Assembly: GCA_934351445.1 (NCBI GenBank)
Contig: CAKRIZ010000005.1
Coordinates: forward strand, 16,422-80,421
Reading direction: 5' to 3'
From: an uncultured Eubacterium sp.
GTDB taxonomy: Bacteria; Bacillota; Clostridia; Lachnospirales; Lachnospiraceae
DNA: 64,000 nt
The translations under genes were made by a program, and so were the position numbers. This document shows, one piece after another, positions 18,335 through 27,528 of this stretch; the stretch's first letter is position 1, and each line of letters opens with the position of its first letter. Under the pieces are notes generated by a model. The model was not told where the DNA came from. It saw only the letters and a list, made by a program, of their open reading frames with translations, and did not search any database.

Positions 18335-20998
18335 TTATTTACCATATACAACAGGATCGTCAGTTCTTACAGCTTTTCCACCGTCTTCTTTGTAGGTATA
18401 AGTAACTTTGTAGGTGGTTGCTTTGATCACTAATTTGCCTGCTGTAGCACCAGTTTTGATAGTAAGTTCACTAGAATAAGTCGTATCTGATGATGCGTCG
18501 GGATCTAAGAGCCCATCAGTTGTGTATGTGGTACCAGTGAAATTGGCTAATACAATTTTTCCATCTGTATTTACACTTACTGTTACGGCAGCTAAAGTAT
18601 TGATATCAGCAATCATAGGATCAAGCTCTGTTTTAGTTGCAGAGGTTTTAAATGTTGCATCAGCTTTAATTGCTGCAGTATAAGCATTCAAATTCTCAAG
18701 CTTTGCACCAGTTACGTCTAACATGTATGTTACATCCAGAGTAAGCGCGCTTGTACCGCCATTTGCAACATCTTTTACGATGTTTGTAGCAACAGTTTCA
18801 GCCTTAGTTTTAATTGCTGCCATAGAAGCAGTTAATGCAGTTGTTTTCTCAGAAGCAGTTAACTGGTCAAAATTGCTCTTGGTAGTGAGGTAATTCGAGA
18901 TGATAGCTGCACTTGTGCTGGTAGCAGTATAGCTACTTTCAATGTTAGCGATAGCTGTCTTAACAACATCCGGTGTGCTGATTGCGTTTCCGAATGTGAA
19001 GGTACGGTTTACAGCTGCTGTCATCTGAACGGTCTTTCCATTTGTTCCAGGCAGTACAACGTTCATAGTGACCTTGTTTACACGAATGCTGTTAGCGTTG
19101 ATCTTTGTTGTGTCAGCAGAATCATAGGTGTAAGTATACTCTGCCTTATCAAGTTCATTTCCGGCATAAGCAAAGGTAGCATAGTCAGTATCTTCAAATA
19201 CATCCTTTAAAGTAGTCTTGCCATTAGCAACGGACTGTTTCTTTACAGATACCTCAAATACCTTCTGGGAATCTTCTACAACGAATGATGTAGACATATC
19301 CTGTACTTTGTTGGTTCCGTTTACAGTGATAGTTGCCTTGAAGCTTACGGTATAAGTGCCGGGCTCAAGGTTTTTCTTGATTACAGAGCCATTGATCTCA
19401 GTAACTTTTACCTGCGCATTTGCGATTGTTCCATCAGATGATCCATAAATATTATTTTTGTTATCTACAGTAGCACCGTTTTTGGTCAGCTTGATAGCGC
19501 TGATAGAGACAACATTGTTTGCTTTACCAGTGATAGAACCATTATTTTTGGTTACAATCGTAGGAACTAATGTAGTCGCAGAATATGCGTCAGTTGTTAC
19601 TGTAGTATCAACCTTAGAAACAACATCTGATACATTCATCATTACCAGAGCATAAGTCTGTGCAGATGCTAATGTTTTGGATACAGTTACGCTGAAGGAT
19701 ACCTTCTTTGTATTGTTGGCATTTTCTGAATCAACAAGATCCATGGTATAAGAATATGTGCCAACATTTGCACCACCTGCTGCTGAGACAGTGATTACTG
19801 TTTTGTGATCAGTGCCTTTTGTAGCAGTTACAGATAAGCTGCCGGGGTTGTTGTTAGATCTGAGTACCGGCTGAGCTACTGAATATTTGCTGTAGTTGTC
19901 AGAATACTGATCCATCACAGCAACAGTGATTTTTTCAGATCCGACGCCATCAGCTGTTGAATCCGCAACAGTCACATTAGATCTGTCAACAGTCATGGTA
20001 GACAGCGCACGCTTTGCAACGACATTGATCGGCAGTGTCTTGACAACCGCACCGGAAGCATTCTTGATGACCAGATAGGTAGCACCTACACCTACCGGAG
20101 TCAGCTTTGCACCGCCTGCTACAGTTCCGCTTGCAAGGAGAACGTTTTCGTTTCCTGAAGAAACAGTGTAGTCAAGGCTCTTGGTGATGTCCTTGTCTGC
20201 TGCTGTACGGAAGCTGAAATATGCATAGGGATCGGCTGCTTTGTCATCATCCATAGCGAGCTGCTGAACGAGCTTATCTCTCTTGAAATCGATAGCTGCG
20301 CCCATCTTGGCTACAGAGTAGTCATATGTCTCGATGACGCTGCTCTGGTCAACGGCTGTGATAGTAAAGCTCTTTTCTACCTTACCTTCCTCTTTTCCGT
20401 CGGTATTGCTGTACTTCCAGGTATGATATACAACTTTTACAGTAGCTTTATCACCGGTCTTGTACAGAAGCAGCTCATTGTTGTTCTGATAACCATTTGC
20501 ATTCTCTACAGAGATTTCCATGTTGTTTGCAGCAGAGCTTCCGATACCGGCTTCTGCGATAACAACACCGTTTGCATCCAGCGTCTGATACTTGATCTCT
20601 GTCAAGGTGTTAGCAGGGATGCTGTAAGTATTCAGAGCGATGTCAGATACTTTACCATCAGTAGCGGTAAATGTAGCGCTGGACTCTGTCTTAGCTTCAT
20701 CTGCTGCAGTATAGGTCACAGTGTAAGACTTACCATCGGTAAGTGCTTCATAAGTTTCGATAGCAACCTTGGTGTTGTCTTTCTTGTCAACGGTTGTGCT
20801 CTTAACAGTTACAACAGCACCAGTCTCATCTCTGACGATTTTCAGATCAGTGTACTTGATGCCAGTCATGTCTGCTGAGAATTCAGCAGCTAACTTGGTT
20901 GCCTCTGTCTGCTTGATAGCGGTGATAGCTGCTGCGGTGCTAACAACAGGCTGATCCGGCTTCTGGGCAACTTTGACTACTACTTTAGTGTTACCCAA
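18335..20998 (-). CDS. Surface-layer-like Ig-repeat cassette 3, next to recombinases
   Basis: About 887 residues: GNTKVVVKVAQKPDQPVVSTA, an SbsA-like Ig domain (ATKLAAEFSADMTG...GKSYTVTYTAADE), several Ig-like repeats with DANG and MDQYS motifs, then a helical Ala/Thr-rich section (about residues 675-800: TSAAIISNYLTTKSNFDQLTASEK...). The only start is a TTG at 20998 without ribosome site or signal peptide; the frame runs open a further 60 bases upstream into the recombinase gene without an ATG. It starts 27 bases after the recombinase stop. By layout it matches cassettes 1 and 2 and is taken as 5'-truncated or silent; weak expression by read-through from the recombinases cannot be excluded. 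Confidence 0.7.
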   Translation of the reverse strand: MGNTKVVVKVAQKPDQPVVSTAAAITAIKQTEATKLAAEFSADMTGIKYTDLKIVRDETGAVVTVKSTTVDKKDNTKVAIETYEALTDGKSYTVTYTAADEAKTESSATFTATDGKVSDIALNTYSIPANTLTEIKYQTLDANGVVIAEAGIGSSAANNMEISVENANGYQNNNELLLYKTGDKATVKVVYHTWKYSNTDGKEEGKVEKSFTITAVDQSSVIETYDYSVAKMGAAIDFKRDKLVQQLAMDDDKAADPYAYFSFRTAADKDITKSLDYTVSSGNENVLLASGTVAGGAKLTPVGVGATYLVIKNASGAVVKTLPINVVAKRALSTMTVDRSNVTVADSTADGVGSEKITVAVMDQYSDNYSKYSVAQPVLRSNNNPGSLSVTATKGTDHKTVITVSAAGGANVGTYSYTMDLVDSENANNTKKVSFSVTVSKTLASAQTYALVMMNVSDVVSKVDTTVTTDAYSATTLVPTIVTKNNGSITGKANNVVSISAIKLTKNGATVDNKNNIYGSSDGTIANAQVKVTEINGSVIKKNLEPGTYTVSFKATITVNGTNKVQDMSTSFVVEDSQKVFEVSVKKQSVANGKTTLKDVFEDTDYATFAYAGNELDKAEYTYTYDSADTTKINANSIRVNKVTMNVVLPGTNGKTVQMTAAVNRTFTFGNAISTPDVVKTAIANIESSYTATSTSAAIISNYLTTKSNFDQLTASEKTTALTASMAAIKTKAETVATNIVKDVANGGTSALTLDVTYMLDVTGAKLENLNAYTAAIKADATFKTSATKTELDPMIADINTLAAVTVSVNTDGKIVLANFTGTTYTTDGLLDPDASSDTTYSSELTIKTGATAGKLVIKATTYKVTYTYKEDGGKAVRTDDPVVYGK
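20971..20988. repeat. Cassette junction sequence, copy 3
   Basis: CTTTGACTACTACTTTAG, identical to 14679-14696. Beyond it the upstream side belongs to the recombinase gene tail instead of the toxin block. Confidence 0.8.
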
Positions 20999-21024
20999 CC
21001 CACTTCCCCAAAACGGTTTTTGCC

Positions 21025-22026
21025 CTATTTTTTCGCATGTCTGTCGGCTGTTTTCACCTTATACTCCTTTTCACCGCTATCTTCCTCATGCAGTTCCTCC
21101 AACCGGTCGATCAGCATCTGCTGCTGATCCGGGAAGAAGTGGGCGTAGACATCGAGCGTCGTGGAGACGGATTCGTGTCCGACGCGCTCTGCGATGTCGA
21201 GTGCCGAAAAGCCTGCATTGATGAGCAGGGAGACATGTGAGTGGCGGATGTCGTGTGTGCGGATCTTGCGCACACCGCTGTCCTGACAGCCCTTGTTCAG
21301 CTTGAAAAACAGATAGTGGCGGGTGCGTTCAAACATCCGCTGGTCCGGTGCGAGGTTCCTCGTGTGCAGATAGACGTTGACCTCATCGAGCAGAAACTGC
21401 GGGATGTTCACGCGCCGGATACTCTTTTTCGTCTTTGGCGTGGAGATGATGTCCCTGCCGTCGATCTGCGTGTAGGACTTCGTAATGCTGATCTGCTTGT
21501 GGACGGCATCGATGTCTGCCGGGGTCAGCGCGAGCAGCTCGCCCTGACGCATGCCGGTCCAGTAGAGGATCTCAAAGGCGGTAAATGCCTCGGGATCACC
21601 TGAAAAATAGCTGATGAAGCGCTCGTATTCCTCGAGTGTCCAGAAGCTGAGTTTTTTCGTCTGGCTGCTTCCGATATGGCCGGCTTTGGTGCACGGGTTC
21701 GGAAAATCGTAGTAGCGGGACGCATAGTTCATGAACGCGGACAGCTGGAAATCGATGAGCTGCTGATAGGTGTTGCTGTAGTTCTGGCGCAGGATGACAG
21801 ACTGCCACTTGCGGACATGCTGTGTCGTGATGGTGCGCATCGGCAGCGGACCGAAAAACGGCAGGATCTTGTCAGAAAAGACATGCTGCTTGGACGAAAG
21901 GGAGGCAGGCTTGAGCCGCACCTCCATGTCGTGGTAATAGATCTGGTAAAATTCAGCAAATGTGATGTCATCGGGGACGGGCACCGGGATCACCGGGGCG
22001 AGCTCCGCAGGGTTCAGTCGGGGCAT
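21025..22026 (-). CDS. Tyrosine recombinase 1
   Basis: A 333-residue phage-integrase-family recombinase. After an N-terminal SAM-like DNA-binding domain (FAEFYQIYYHDMEVRLKPAS onward) the catalytic domain shows GMRQGELLALT (Arg), IRTHDIRHSHVSLLI (HxxR) and GHESVSTTLDVYAH (His/Trp position and nucleophile Tyr), so the active site is complete. The start is ATG 22026 after AAGGAGA; the open frame extends upstream without a ribosome site. Its GC content is clearly higher than the cassettes. It lies directly 5' of cassette 3 in the same orientation and no excisionase gene is seen. Confidence 0.88.
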   Translation of the reverse strand: MPRLNPAELAPVIPVPVPDDITFAEFYQIYYHDMEVRLKPASLSSKQHVFSDKILPFFGPLPMRTITTQHVRKWQSVILRQNYSNTYQQLIDFQLSAFMNYASRYYDFPNPCTKAGHIGSSQTKKLSFWTLEEYERFISYFSGDPEAFTAFEILYWTGMRQGELLALTPADIDAVHKQISITKSYTQIDGRDIISTPKTKKSIRRVNIPQFLLDEVNVYLHTRNLAPDQRMFERTRHYLFFKLNKGCQDSGVRKIRTHDIRHSHVSLLINAGFSALDIAERVGHESVSTTLDVYAHFFPDQQQMLIDRLEELHEEDSGEKEYKVKTADRHAKK

Positions 22027-22103
22027 AGAAAATCTCCTTTCGGTGTATGTAGTGCAAATGCCATAGAAGCAGCAGCGCGAGCTGCGGACATCTGTCATGG
22101 CAT

Positions 22104-23072
22104 TTACCGCCACACAAACGTCCCCGCATGCATCTGCTCCAGTGCCTCCACCAGCATCGCCTGCCGGTTCGGGAACAGATGTGCATACACGTTCATCGTG
22201 GTCGAGATATGCTTGTGCCCGACGCGCTCCGCGATCGCCGCAGCCGTAAAGCCCTGGTCGATCAGCAGTGACACGTGGGAATGCCGGATATCGTGGATGC
22301 GGATCTGCGGGACACCGCTGCGCTTGCAGCCGGTGTGCAGATGGTGTTTCAGGAAATCCACGGACCGTGGGATGATCCGCTCATTCTTCTTGATGTCCGC
22401 TGTGCGGATATAGTCCATGACTTCGTGGTACAAAAACTCCGGCATTGCCACGTTCCGGACACTGTTTTCCGTCTTTGGCGGCGAGATGATGTCGTGGTGG
22501 TCATGGCGGACATAGGTTTTTGTGATCTTGAGCAGATGCTTTTTCTCGTCGATGTCTGACGGAGTCAGTGCGAGCAGCTCGCCGACGCGGATGCCGCACC
22601 AGTAGAGCAGCTCAAATGCGAGAAATACTCTCGGCTGGTCGGAACACTCCCGGATAAATGCCCGGTACTGCTCCAGTGTCCAGAAGCGCATCGCACTCGT
22701 CGTGCTTGAGCCCATGTGGTCAGCTTTGTCGTATGGATTCTCAAAATCATAGTATTTTGCGGCGTATTTAAACACCGCGAACAGGTGCATGTCGATGGTT
22801 TTTAAGTAAGTCGGGCGGTAGCCCTGTTCGATGAGGGAGGTCTGCCAGGTGCGGATGAGCTGCGGCGAGATCGCGTTCATCGGGATGGACGCGAAGGTGG
22901 GAAGTATTTTGTCGCGGATCATGGCATCCTTGCGCGCGAGCGTGGTCGGTTTCAGCCTGCCCTCCATGTCGGAGATGTAGATGCGGTAAAAGTCAGCAAA
23001 AGAGATGTCCGGGGTCACAGACTCCGGAAGGATCACAGACAGATCAGTTGTGAGAAAGATGTTGTTTTCCAT
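22104..23072 (-). CDS. Tyrosine recombinase 2
   Basis: A 322-residue paralogue of recombinase 1 with the same order: FADFYRIYISDMEGRLKPTT, GIRVGELLALTPSDID (Arg), IRIHDIRHSHVSLLI (HxxR), GHKHISTTMNVYAH (nucleophile Tyr). The two are alike along their whole length but clearly diverged, so the duplication is old or they came together. The start is ATG 23072 after CAGGAG. With recombinase 1 it forms a two-gene minus-strand unit; a pair may act as a heteromer or each on its own site. Confidence 0.88.
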   Translation of the reverse strand: MENNIFLTTDLSVILPESVTPDISFADFYRIYISDMEGRLKPTTLARKDAMIRDKILPTFASIPMNAISPQLIRTWQTSLIEQGYRPTYLKTIDMHLFAVFKYAAKYYDFENPYDKADHMGSSTTSAMRFWTLEQYRAFIRECSDQPRVFLAFELLYWCGIRVGELLALTPSDIDEKKHLLKITKTYVRHDHHDIISPPKTENSVRNVAMPEFLYHEVMDYIRTADIKKNERIIPRSVDFLKHHLHTGCKRSGVPQIRIHDIRHSHVSLLIDQGFTAAAIAERVGHKHISTTMNVYAHLFPNRQAMLVEALEQMHAGTFVWR

Positions 23073-23112
23073 GCGATGTACTCCTGTATTGGTCAAAAAT
23101 TCTTCTATCAAG

Positions 23113-23157
23113 GGGGACTGTCCGTGTATTGAACAGTCCCCGAGTGTTCAATACACG
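23113..23157. repeat. Overlapping palindromes upstream of the recombinases
   Basis: Two stems share bases: GGGGACTGT (23113-23121) with ACAGTCCCC (23133-23141), and CGTGTATTGAACA (23123-23135) with its exact inverse at 23145-23157. Both cannot form at once. A further half site CGTGTTGAACAG lies at 23184-23195. The TTGAACA core is the same as in the palindrome at 10834-10870. Confidence 0.7.
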
Positions 23158-23341
23158 CGAAGCCGCTGTGCGGGCAGGCTCCACGTGTTGAACAGACCTG
23201 GAACTAAAGATATTGATTGACTTAATAAAACAACAAACTCAAAAACCCGGAAAAAAGTGTAGGAAAAACAAAAGAAAAATGATAGAATATTCATTAGTGG
23301 TATTTTACTGCGTAAATTTATTAAAGTAAGGGGTTTAGCTT

Positions 23342-24280
23342 GTGAGAGAGAGATTGGGATTGCAGACACTTACAAATGAAATACCAATCAGTATCTATCG
23401 GGATATGATTGACCCGGTACTGGTATCAAAGACACATGGGGTGAGTGGAAAATTATCCATAGCGGCAGAACTGGAGAGATACAATACAATAGGAAAAGAT
23501 TGCGTGGCAGTCTGTGTCAATGATCTGGCTGCGATGGGCGCAAAACCATTGTTTTTCTACGATACGATATCCTGCGCCAGACCCAAAAAGGACAAGATCG
23601 AAGATCTGGAACAGGGTGCGCAGGAGCTTTGTGGACAACTGGGAGTCGCATATGCGGGCAGTGAGATCATGGAGCTGCCGGACATTTTTCATTATGATCA
23701 ATATGATATGGTTGGCTTTGCGGTCGGCATCATGGATCGCAGCAGGGGAGGCAGTACCAGACCTGTGAAAAATGCAGATGTGATTGTTGGACTTGCCTCG
23801 GATGGTTTACATAACAACGGATATGTTGCGGCAAAGAAAAAGCTGTTTTTGACAAAAACTAGTATGGAGGTCTATTACGAGAATTTACAGAGTACGCTTG
23901 GTGAGCTGTTGATGCAGCCGACGCGCTGCTATCAGAGCGCGCTCGAAGCGATCCGGGGAGCAGATATTGCACTGGGTGGATGTATACAGGTGGCACATGG
24001 CGGATTAGATACTGCACTTCATAAGCTGCTGCCAAAGAATCTGGGCGCAGTGATCAAACAGCCGAAACAGAATATCCCGCCGCTCTATCAGGTATTGCAT
24101 CAGGATGGCAATATGCCGCTGGAGCAGATGCGGACAACCTGTAATATGGGTATCGGCATGCTCTTTATCGTGGCAGAGGAGGATGTTGCCCGTGTGATAG
24201 AGCTGGTCGAAGAGACTGGTGAGCGGCCGTTGCCGATCGGACTGGTGGAGACCGGAAGTACGCAGATTCGTTATATATAA
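23342..24280 (+). CDS. AIR synthase (PurM)-like protein, non-canonical active site
   Basis: A 312-residue member of the PurM/HypE/ThiL/SelD ATP-binding superfamily, closest in pattern to PurM: NTIGKDCVAVCVNDLAAMGAKPLFFYD (residues 48-74) and VGLASDGLHNNGYV. The usual PurM motif DGVGTK is HGVSGK (32-37) and GGETAEMPG is GSEIMELPD (106-114), and the N-terminus is short. So it is a paralogue that may have a different substrate rather than the purine enzyme itself. GTG 23342 follows AAGGGG. The gene is followed 22 bases later by a coiled-coil protein gene, and no purine genes are nearby. Confidence 0.7.
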   Translation: MRERLGLQTLTNEIPISIYRDMIDPVLVSKTHGVSGKLSIAAELERYNTIGKDCVAVCVNDLAAMGAKPLFFYDTISCARPKKDKIEDLEQGAQELCGQLGVAYAGSEIMELPDIFHYDQYDMVGFAVGIMDRSRGGSTRPVKNADVIVGLASDGLHNNGYVAAKKKLFLTKTSMEVYYENLQSTLGELLMQPTRCYQSALEAIRGADIALGGCIQVAHGGLDTALHKLLPKNLGAVIKQPKQNIPPLYQVLHQDGNMPLEQMRTTCNMGIGMLFIVAEEDVARVIELVEETGERPLPIGLVETGSTQIRYI

Positions 24281-24302
24281 TCAGAGAGGTCATGGGACAA
24301 TT

Positions 24303-25160
24303 ATGAGTTCACAGGATAAATTGGAAAAAGTACTGCGAGACATACATGTACTGATATCGCGCAGTGAGTCCTACAGTCAGGATCGGATCATCGTCAACAA
24401 ACAGGAGATGTTTGGTCTGATTGACCGTCTCAATGCCAGTATTTATGAGATCATGGAGGAATATGAGCTCACGAAGCAGAGCAGGGACAAGGCAGAACGG
24501 GAACATAAAAAACAGGGAGATAAGATCATCTGGGATGCCAGCCGCAAGGCAGAGGATATCTATGCGGCATCAGTCATGTACACGGATGAGGCATTGAATC
24601 ATATACAGGCGATCATGGATGAGTCTACAGAGCAGATCCGCCAGGTGCAAAACGAGATGCTCAAGGGGCTGGAGGAGAAGAAGCAGATCGTGCGGACGAA
24701 TCAGCTCGAGCTGAAGTCCCAGTTGCAGGATCTGCTCGATACAGAAAAGTATCTGTCGCTGATCGAGGAACGCAATAAGGAGATTGAGCGGGAAAAGGAA
24801 AAACACGGCAGACGGTTTGGACAGAAGGAAAAGAGCCAGTTCGCGGATGTCAAGACGGAGATCCGTATCAATAAGGAATATTTCAAAAATGCGGGCATCG
24901 ATATCGAAGATGAAGATGGAGAGGACAAGTCGACAGATACGCAGGCAGACATGTCTGCGACAGACGAAAAAGCAAATACATCGGCTGCGCCTAAAGAAGG
25001 AGATACAGCCGGGGGTGAAGAATTTCCAGCCAGGGAGGAACAGATCAATCTGTCTGGTGTGACCTGGGATGTAGAGGGGCTGAGTGAACAGGCTTCTGAA
25101 AAAGAGAGCCTATCGGAGACAAATGACCGGCGCAAGCGGCATTTTTTCAAGCATAAATAA
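24303..25160 (+). CDS. Coiled-coil cytoplasmic protein (DivIVA-like character)
   Basis: A 285-residue soluble protein, almost wholly helical. Residues about 40-180 have heptad-like charged repeats (MEEYELTKQSRDKAEREHKKQ, IMDESTEQIRQVQNEMLKGLEEKKQ in shorter pieces) and residues about 205-285 are acidic and probably disordered, ending RRKRHFFKHK. It is not assigned to a family; general character recalls DivIVA/GpsB-type scaffolds but no diagnostic motif is seen. The start is ATG 24303 after AGAGAGGT. Confidence 0.6.
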   Translation: MSSQDKLEKVLRDIHVLISRSESYSQDRIIVNKQEMFGLIDRLNASIYEIMEEYELTKQSRDKAEREHKKQGDKIIWDASRKAEDIYAASVMYTDEALNHIQAIMDESTEQIRQVQNEMLKGLEEKKQIVRTNQLELKSQLQDLLDTEKYLSLIEERNKEIEREKEKHGRRFGQKEKSQFADVKTEIRINKEYFKNAGIDIEDEDGEDKSTDTQADMSATDEKANTSAAPKEGDTAGGEEFPAREEQINLSGVTWDVEGLSEQASEKESLSETNDRRKRHFFKHK

Positions 25161-25177
25161 AACACATGGGAGGATGA

Positions 25178-27469
25178 ATGATGAAATTATATGATGGTGG
25201 TGTCTATCTGGTAAATGAAAACGAGATCATTTCAGACACCGGTGATGCAGCGGCACTCCTGCAGAGCAAGACAGGCAGCGCACCTGCAAAGGAAGAAGCA
25301 AAAAAAGGAACACTGGCTTACAATATCCTACAGGATCATAATACATCCGGAAATATGAATGAGCTGCAGATCAAATTCGATAAGCTCACAAGCCACGATA
25401 TTACATTTGTCGGTATTATCCAGACCGCGCGTGCGTCAGGACTGGAGCGATTCCCGATTCCCTATGTATTGACGAACTGCCACAATTCTCTCTGTGCTGT
25501 CGGTGGAACGATCAATGAAGATGACCATATGTTTGGCCTTAGCTGTGCGAAAAAGTACGGCGGTGTCTATGTACCGCCGCATCAGGCAGTCATTCACCAG
25601 TATGCGCGGGAGATGCTCGCTGGTGGCGGCAGGATGATTCTCGGATCAGACTCACATACCCGTTACGGAGCGCTCGGAACGATGGCAATGGGTGAGGGTG
25701 GACCGGAGTTAGTCAAACAGCTGCTGTCACAGACTTATGATATTAAGATGCCCGGTGTTGTAGCCGTATATTTAAAGGGCAGTTTAAAGCCCGGTGTCGG
25801 ACCGCAGGACGTAGCGATCGCGATCATCGGAGAAGTATTTGATAAAGGTTATGTAAAAAATAAGGTCATGGAGTTCGTAGGTCCCGGCGTGGCAAACCTG
25901 AGTGTCGATACACGTATTGGAATCGATGTCATGACGACGGAGACAACCTGCCTGTCATCTATCTGGAGTACCGATACAAAGGTGAAAGAATGGTATGACA
26001 TCCATGGCAGAAGTGAGGACTACAAAGAACTGCATCCGGCAGCAGTTACCTATTATGATGGCTGTATTGAGATTGATCTGGACGAGATCGAGCCGATGAT
26101 CGCTATGCCGTTCCATCCGAGCAATGCATATACAATCCGTGAATTGAACGAGAATCTGATGGATATTCTGGATGACTGTGAGAAGCGTGCACAGGTCAGC
26201 TTCAATGGAGCAGTAGACCTCAACCTCAAGGAAAAGGTCAGAAACGGCAGATTGTATGTCGATCAGGGAATCATCGCCGGCTGTGCAGGAGGTGGATTTG
26301 AGAACATCTGCGACGCAGCAGATATTTTAAATGGTGCGAGCATCGGACCGGATGAGTTTACACTGAGTGTATATCCTGCAAGTATGCCGATCTATATGGA
26401 ACTCGTGAAGAACGGAGCAGCGGCGAAGATTATGGAGACAGGCGCGATTTTAAAGACCGCATTCTGCGGACCTTGTTTCGGTGCCGGAGATACACCGTCC
26501 AATAATGGTTTTTCGATCCGTCATTCTACGAGAAACTTCCCGAACCGCGAGGGATCTAAGGTTCAGAATGGACAGATCGCGTCCGTGGCACTCATGGATG
26601 CGCGTTCCATCGCAGCGACTGCTGCAAACAAGGGTTATCTGACCGCAGCGACAGATTTCGATGTAAAATATACGAAGCCGAGATATTTCTTCGATAAGAC
26701 TATTTATGAGAATCGTGTCTATGACAGTAAGGGTGTGGCACATCCGGAGGAGCCGATCAAGCTCGGACCCAACATCAAGGACTGGCCGGAGATGTCCGCG
26801 CTGACAGAGAACCTGCTGCTGAAAGTAGTATCAGAGATTCACGATCCTGTCACGACGACGGATGAGCTGATTCCTTCCGGAGAGACATCTTCTTACCGCT
26901 CGAATCCGCTTGGATTGGCAGAATTTACGCTTTCCAGAAAAGATCCGGATTATGTACCGCGTGCCAAGGAAGTACAGAAGGCTGAGAAAGCCCGTATCGC
27001 AGGGGAGCATCCGTGTCAGGAGCTGCCGGAGTTAAAGGCAGTCATGAGCGTGGTCAAGACAAAGTTCCCGGAGGCAGACCATACGAATTTTGGTATCGGA
27101 AGTACAATCTTTGCAGTAAAACCTGGAGACGGATCTGCGCGTGAGCAGGCTGCTTCCTGCCAGAAGGTGCTCGGTGGATGGGCGAATATTGCGAACGAAT
27201 ATGCGACCAAGCGTTATCGCTCAAACCTCATCAACTGGGGTATGCTGCCTTTTATCATTCCGGAAGGAGAACTGCCGTTTGCGAACGGAGATTATATCTG
27301 GGTACCCGGAATCCGTGCAGCAGTTGAAAATAAGGCAGATGTCATCACCGCTTATGCAGTGAAAGATGGCGGATTGAAGGAGTTTACAATGACACTCGGC
27401 GATCTGACAGATGATGAGCGCGAGATCATCCTGAAGGGATGCCTCATCAATTACAACCGGGTTTCATAG
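25178..27469 (+). CDS. Aconitase-family hydratase
   Basis: A 763-residue 4Fe-4S hydro-lyase of the aconitase superfamily. It shows [72 protein letters not shown] with an iron-sulphur Cys, and a C-terminal swivel domain (about 600-763) with the switched [18 protein letters not shown]. The form is that of the hydratase type common in Lachnospiraceae, longer than leuC and shorter than classic acnA (about 890), so the substrate (citrate/isocitrate or similar) is not certain. Two ATGs in a row (25178, 25181) follow GGGAGG; 25181 has the better spacing. Confidence 0.85.
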   Translation: MMKLYDGGVYLVNENEIISDTGDAAALLQSKTGSAPAKEEAKKGTLAYNILQDHNTSGNMNELQIKFDKLTSHDITFVGIIQTARASGLERFPIPYVLTNCHNSLCAVGGTINEDDHMFGLSCAKKYGGVYVPPHQAVIHQYAREMLAGGGRMILGSDSHTRYGALGTMAMGEGGPELVKQLLSQTYDIKMPGVVAVYLKGSLKPGVGPQDVAIAIIGEVFDKGYVKNKVMEFVGPGVANLSVDTRIGIDVMTTETTCLSSIWSTDTKVKEWYDIHGRSEDYKELHPAAVTYYDGCIEIDLDEIEPMIAMPFHPSNAYTIRELNENLMDILDDCEKRAQVSFNGAVDLNLKEKVRNGRLYVDQGIIAGCAGGGFENICDAADILNGASIGPDEFTLSVYPASMPIYMELVKNGAAAKIMETGAILKTAFCGPCFGAGDTPSNNGFSIRHSTRNFPNREGSKVQNGQIASVALMDARSIAATAANKGYLTAATDFDVKYTKPRYFFDKTIYENRVYDSKGVAHPEEPIKLGPNIKDWPEMSALTENLLLKVVSEIHDPVTTTDELIPSGETSSYRSNPLGLAEFTLSRKDPDYVPRAKEVQKAEKARIAGEHPCQELPELKAVMSVVKTKFPEADHTNFGIGSTIFAVKPGDGSAREQAASCQKVLGGWANIANEYATKRYRSNLINWGMLPFIIPEGELPFANGDYIWVPGIRAAVENKADVITAYAVKDGGLKEFTMTLGDLTDDEREIILKGCLINYNRVS

Positions 27470-27528
27470 TTACAGAGAATAAAGAGAGTGTTCATCGGGA
27501 AATCATTAGACTGAAAGGAGATTGGTCT

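Noticed and set aside
11740-20998. Repeated Ig domains considered as a CRISPR or tandem DNA repeat array
   Set aside because: Repeats are at the protein level (DQYG motifs) with diverged DNA and no constant spacing.
18335-20998. Cassette 3 as an ordinary complete gene co-transcribed with the recombinases
   Set aside because: The only start is a TTG without ribosome site and there is no signal peptide, although the protein is of a surface type; read-through expression is not excluded.
24219-24302. Upstream extension of the coiled-coil gene to 24219
   Set aside because: It overlaps the PurM-like gene and has no ribosome site; ATG 24303 does.
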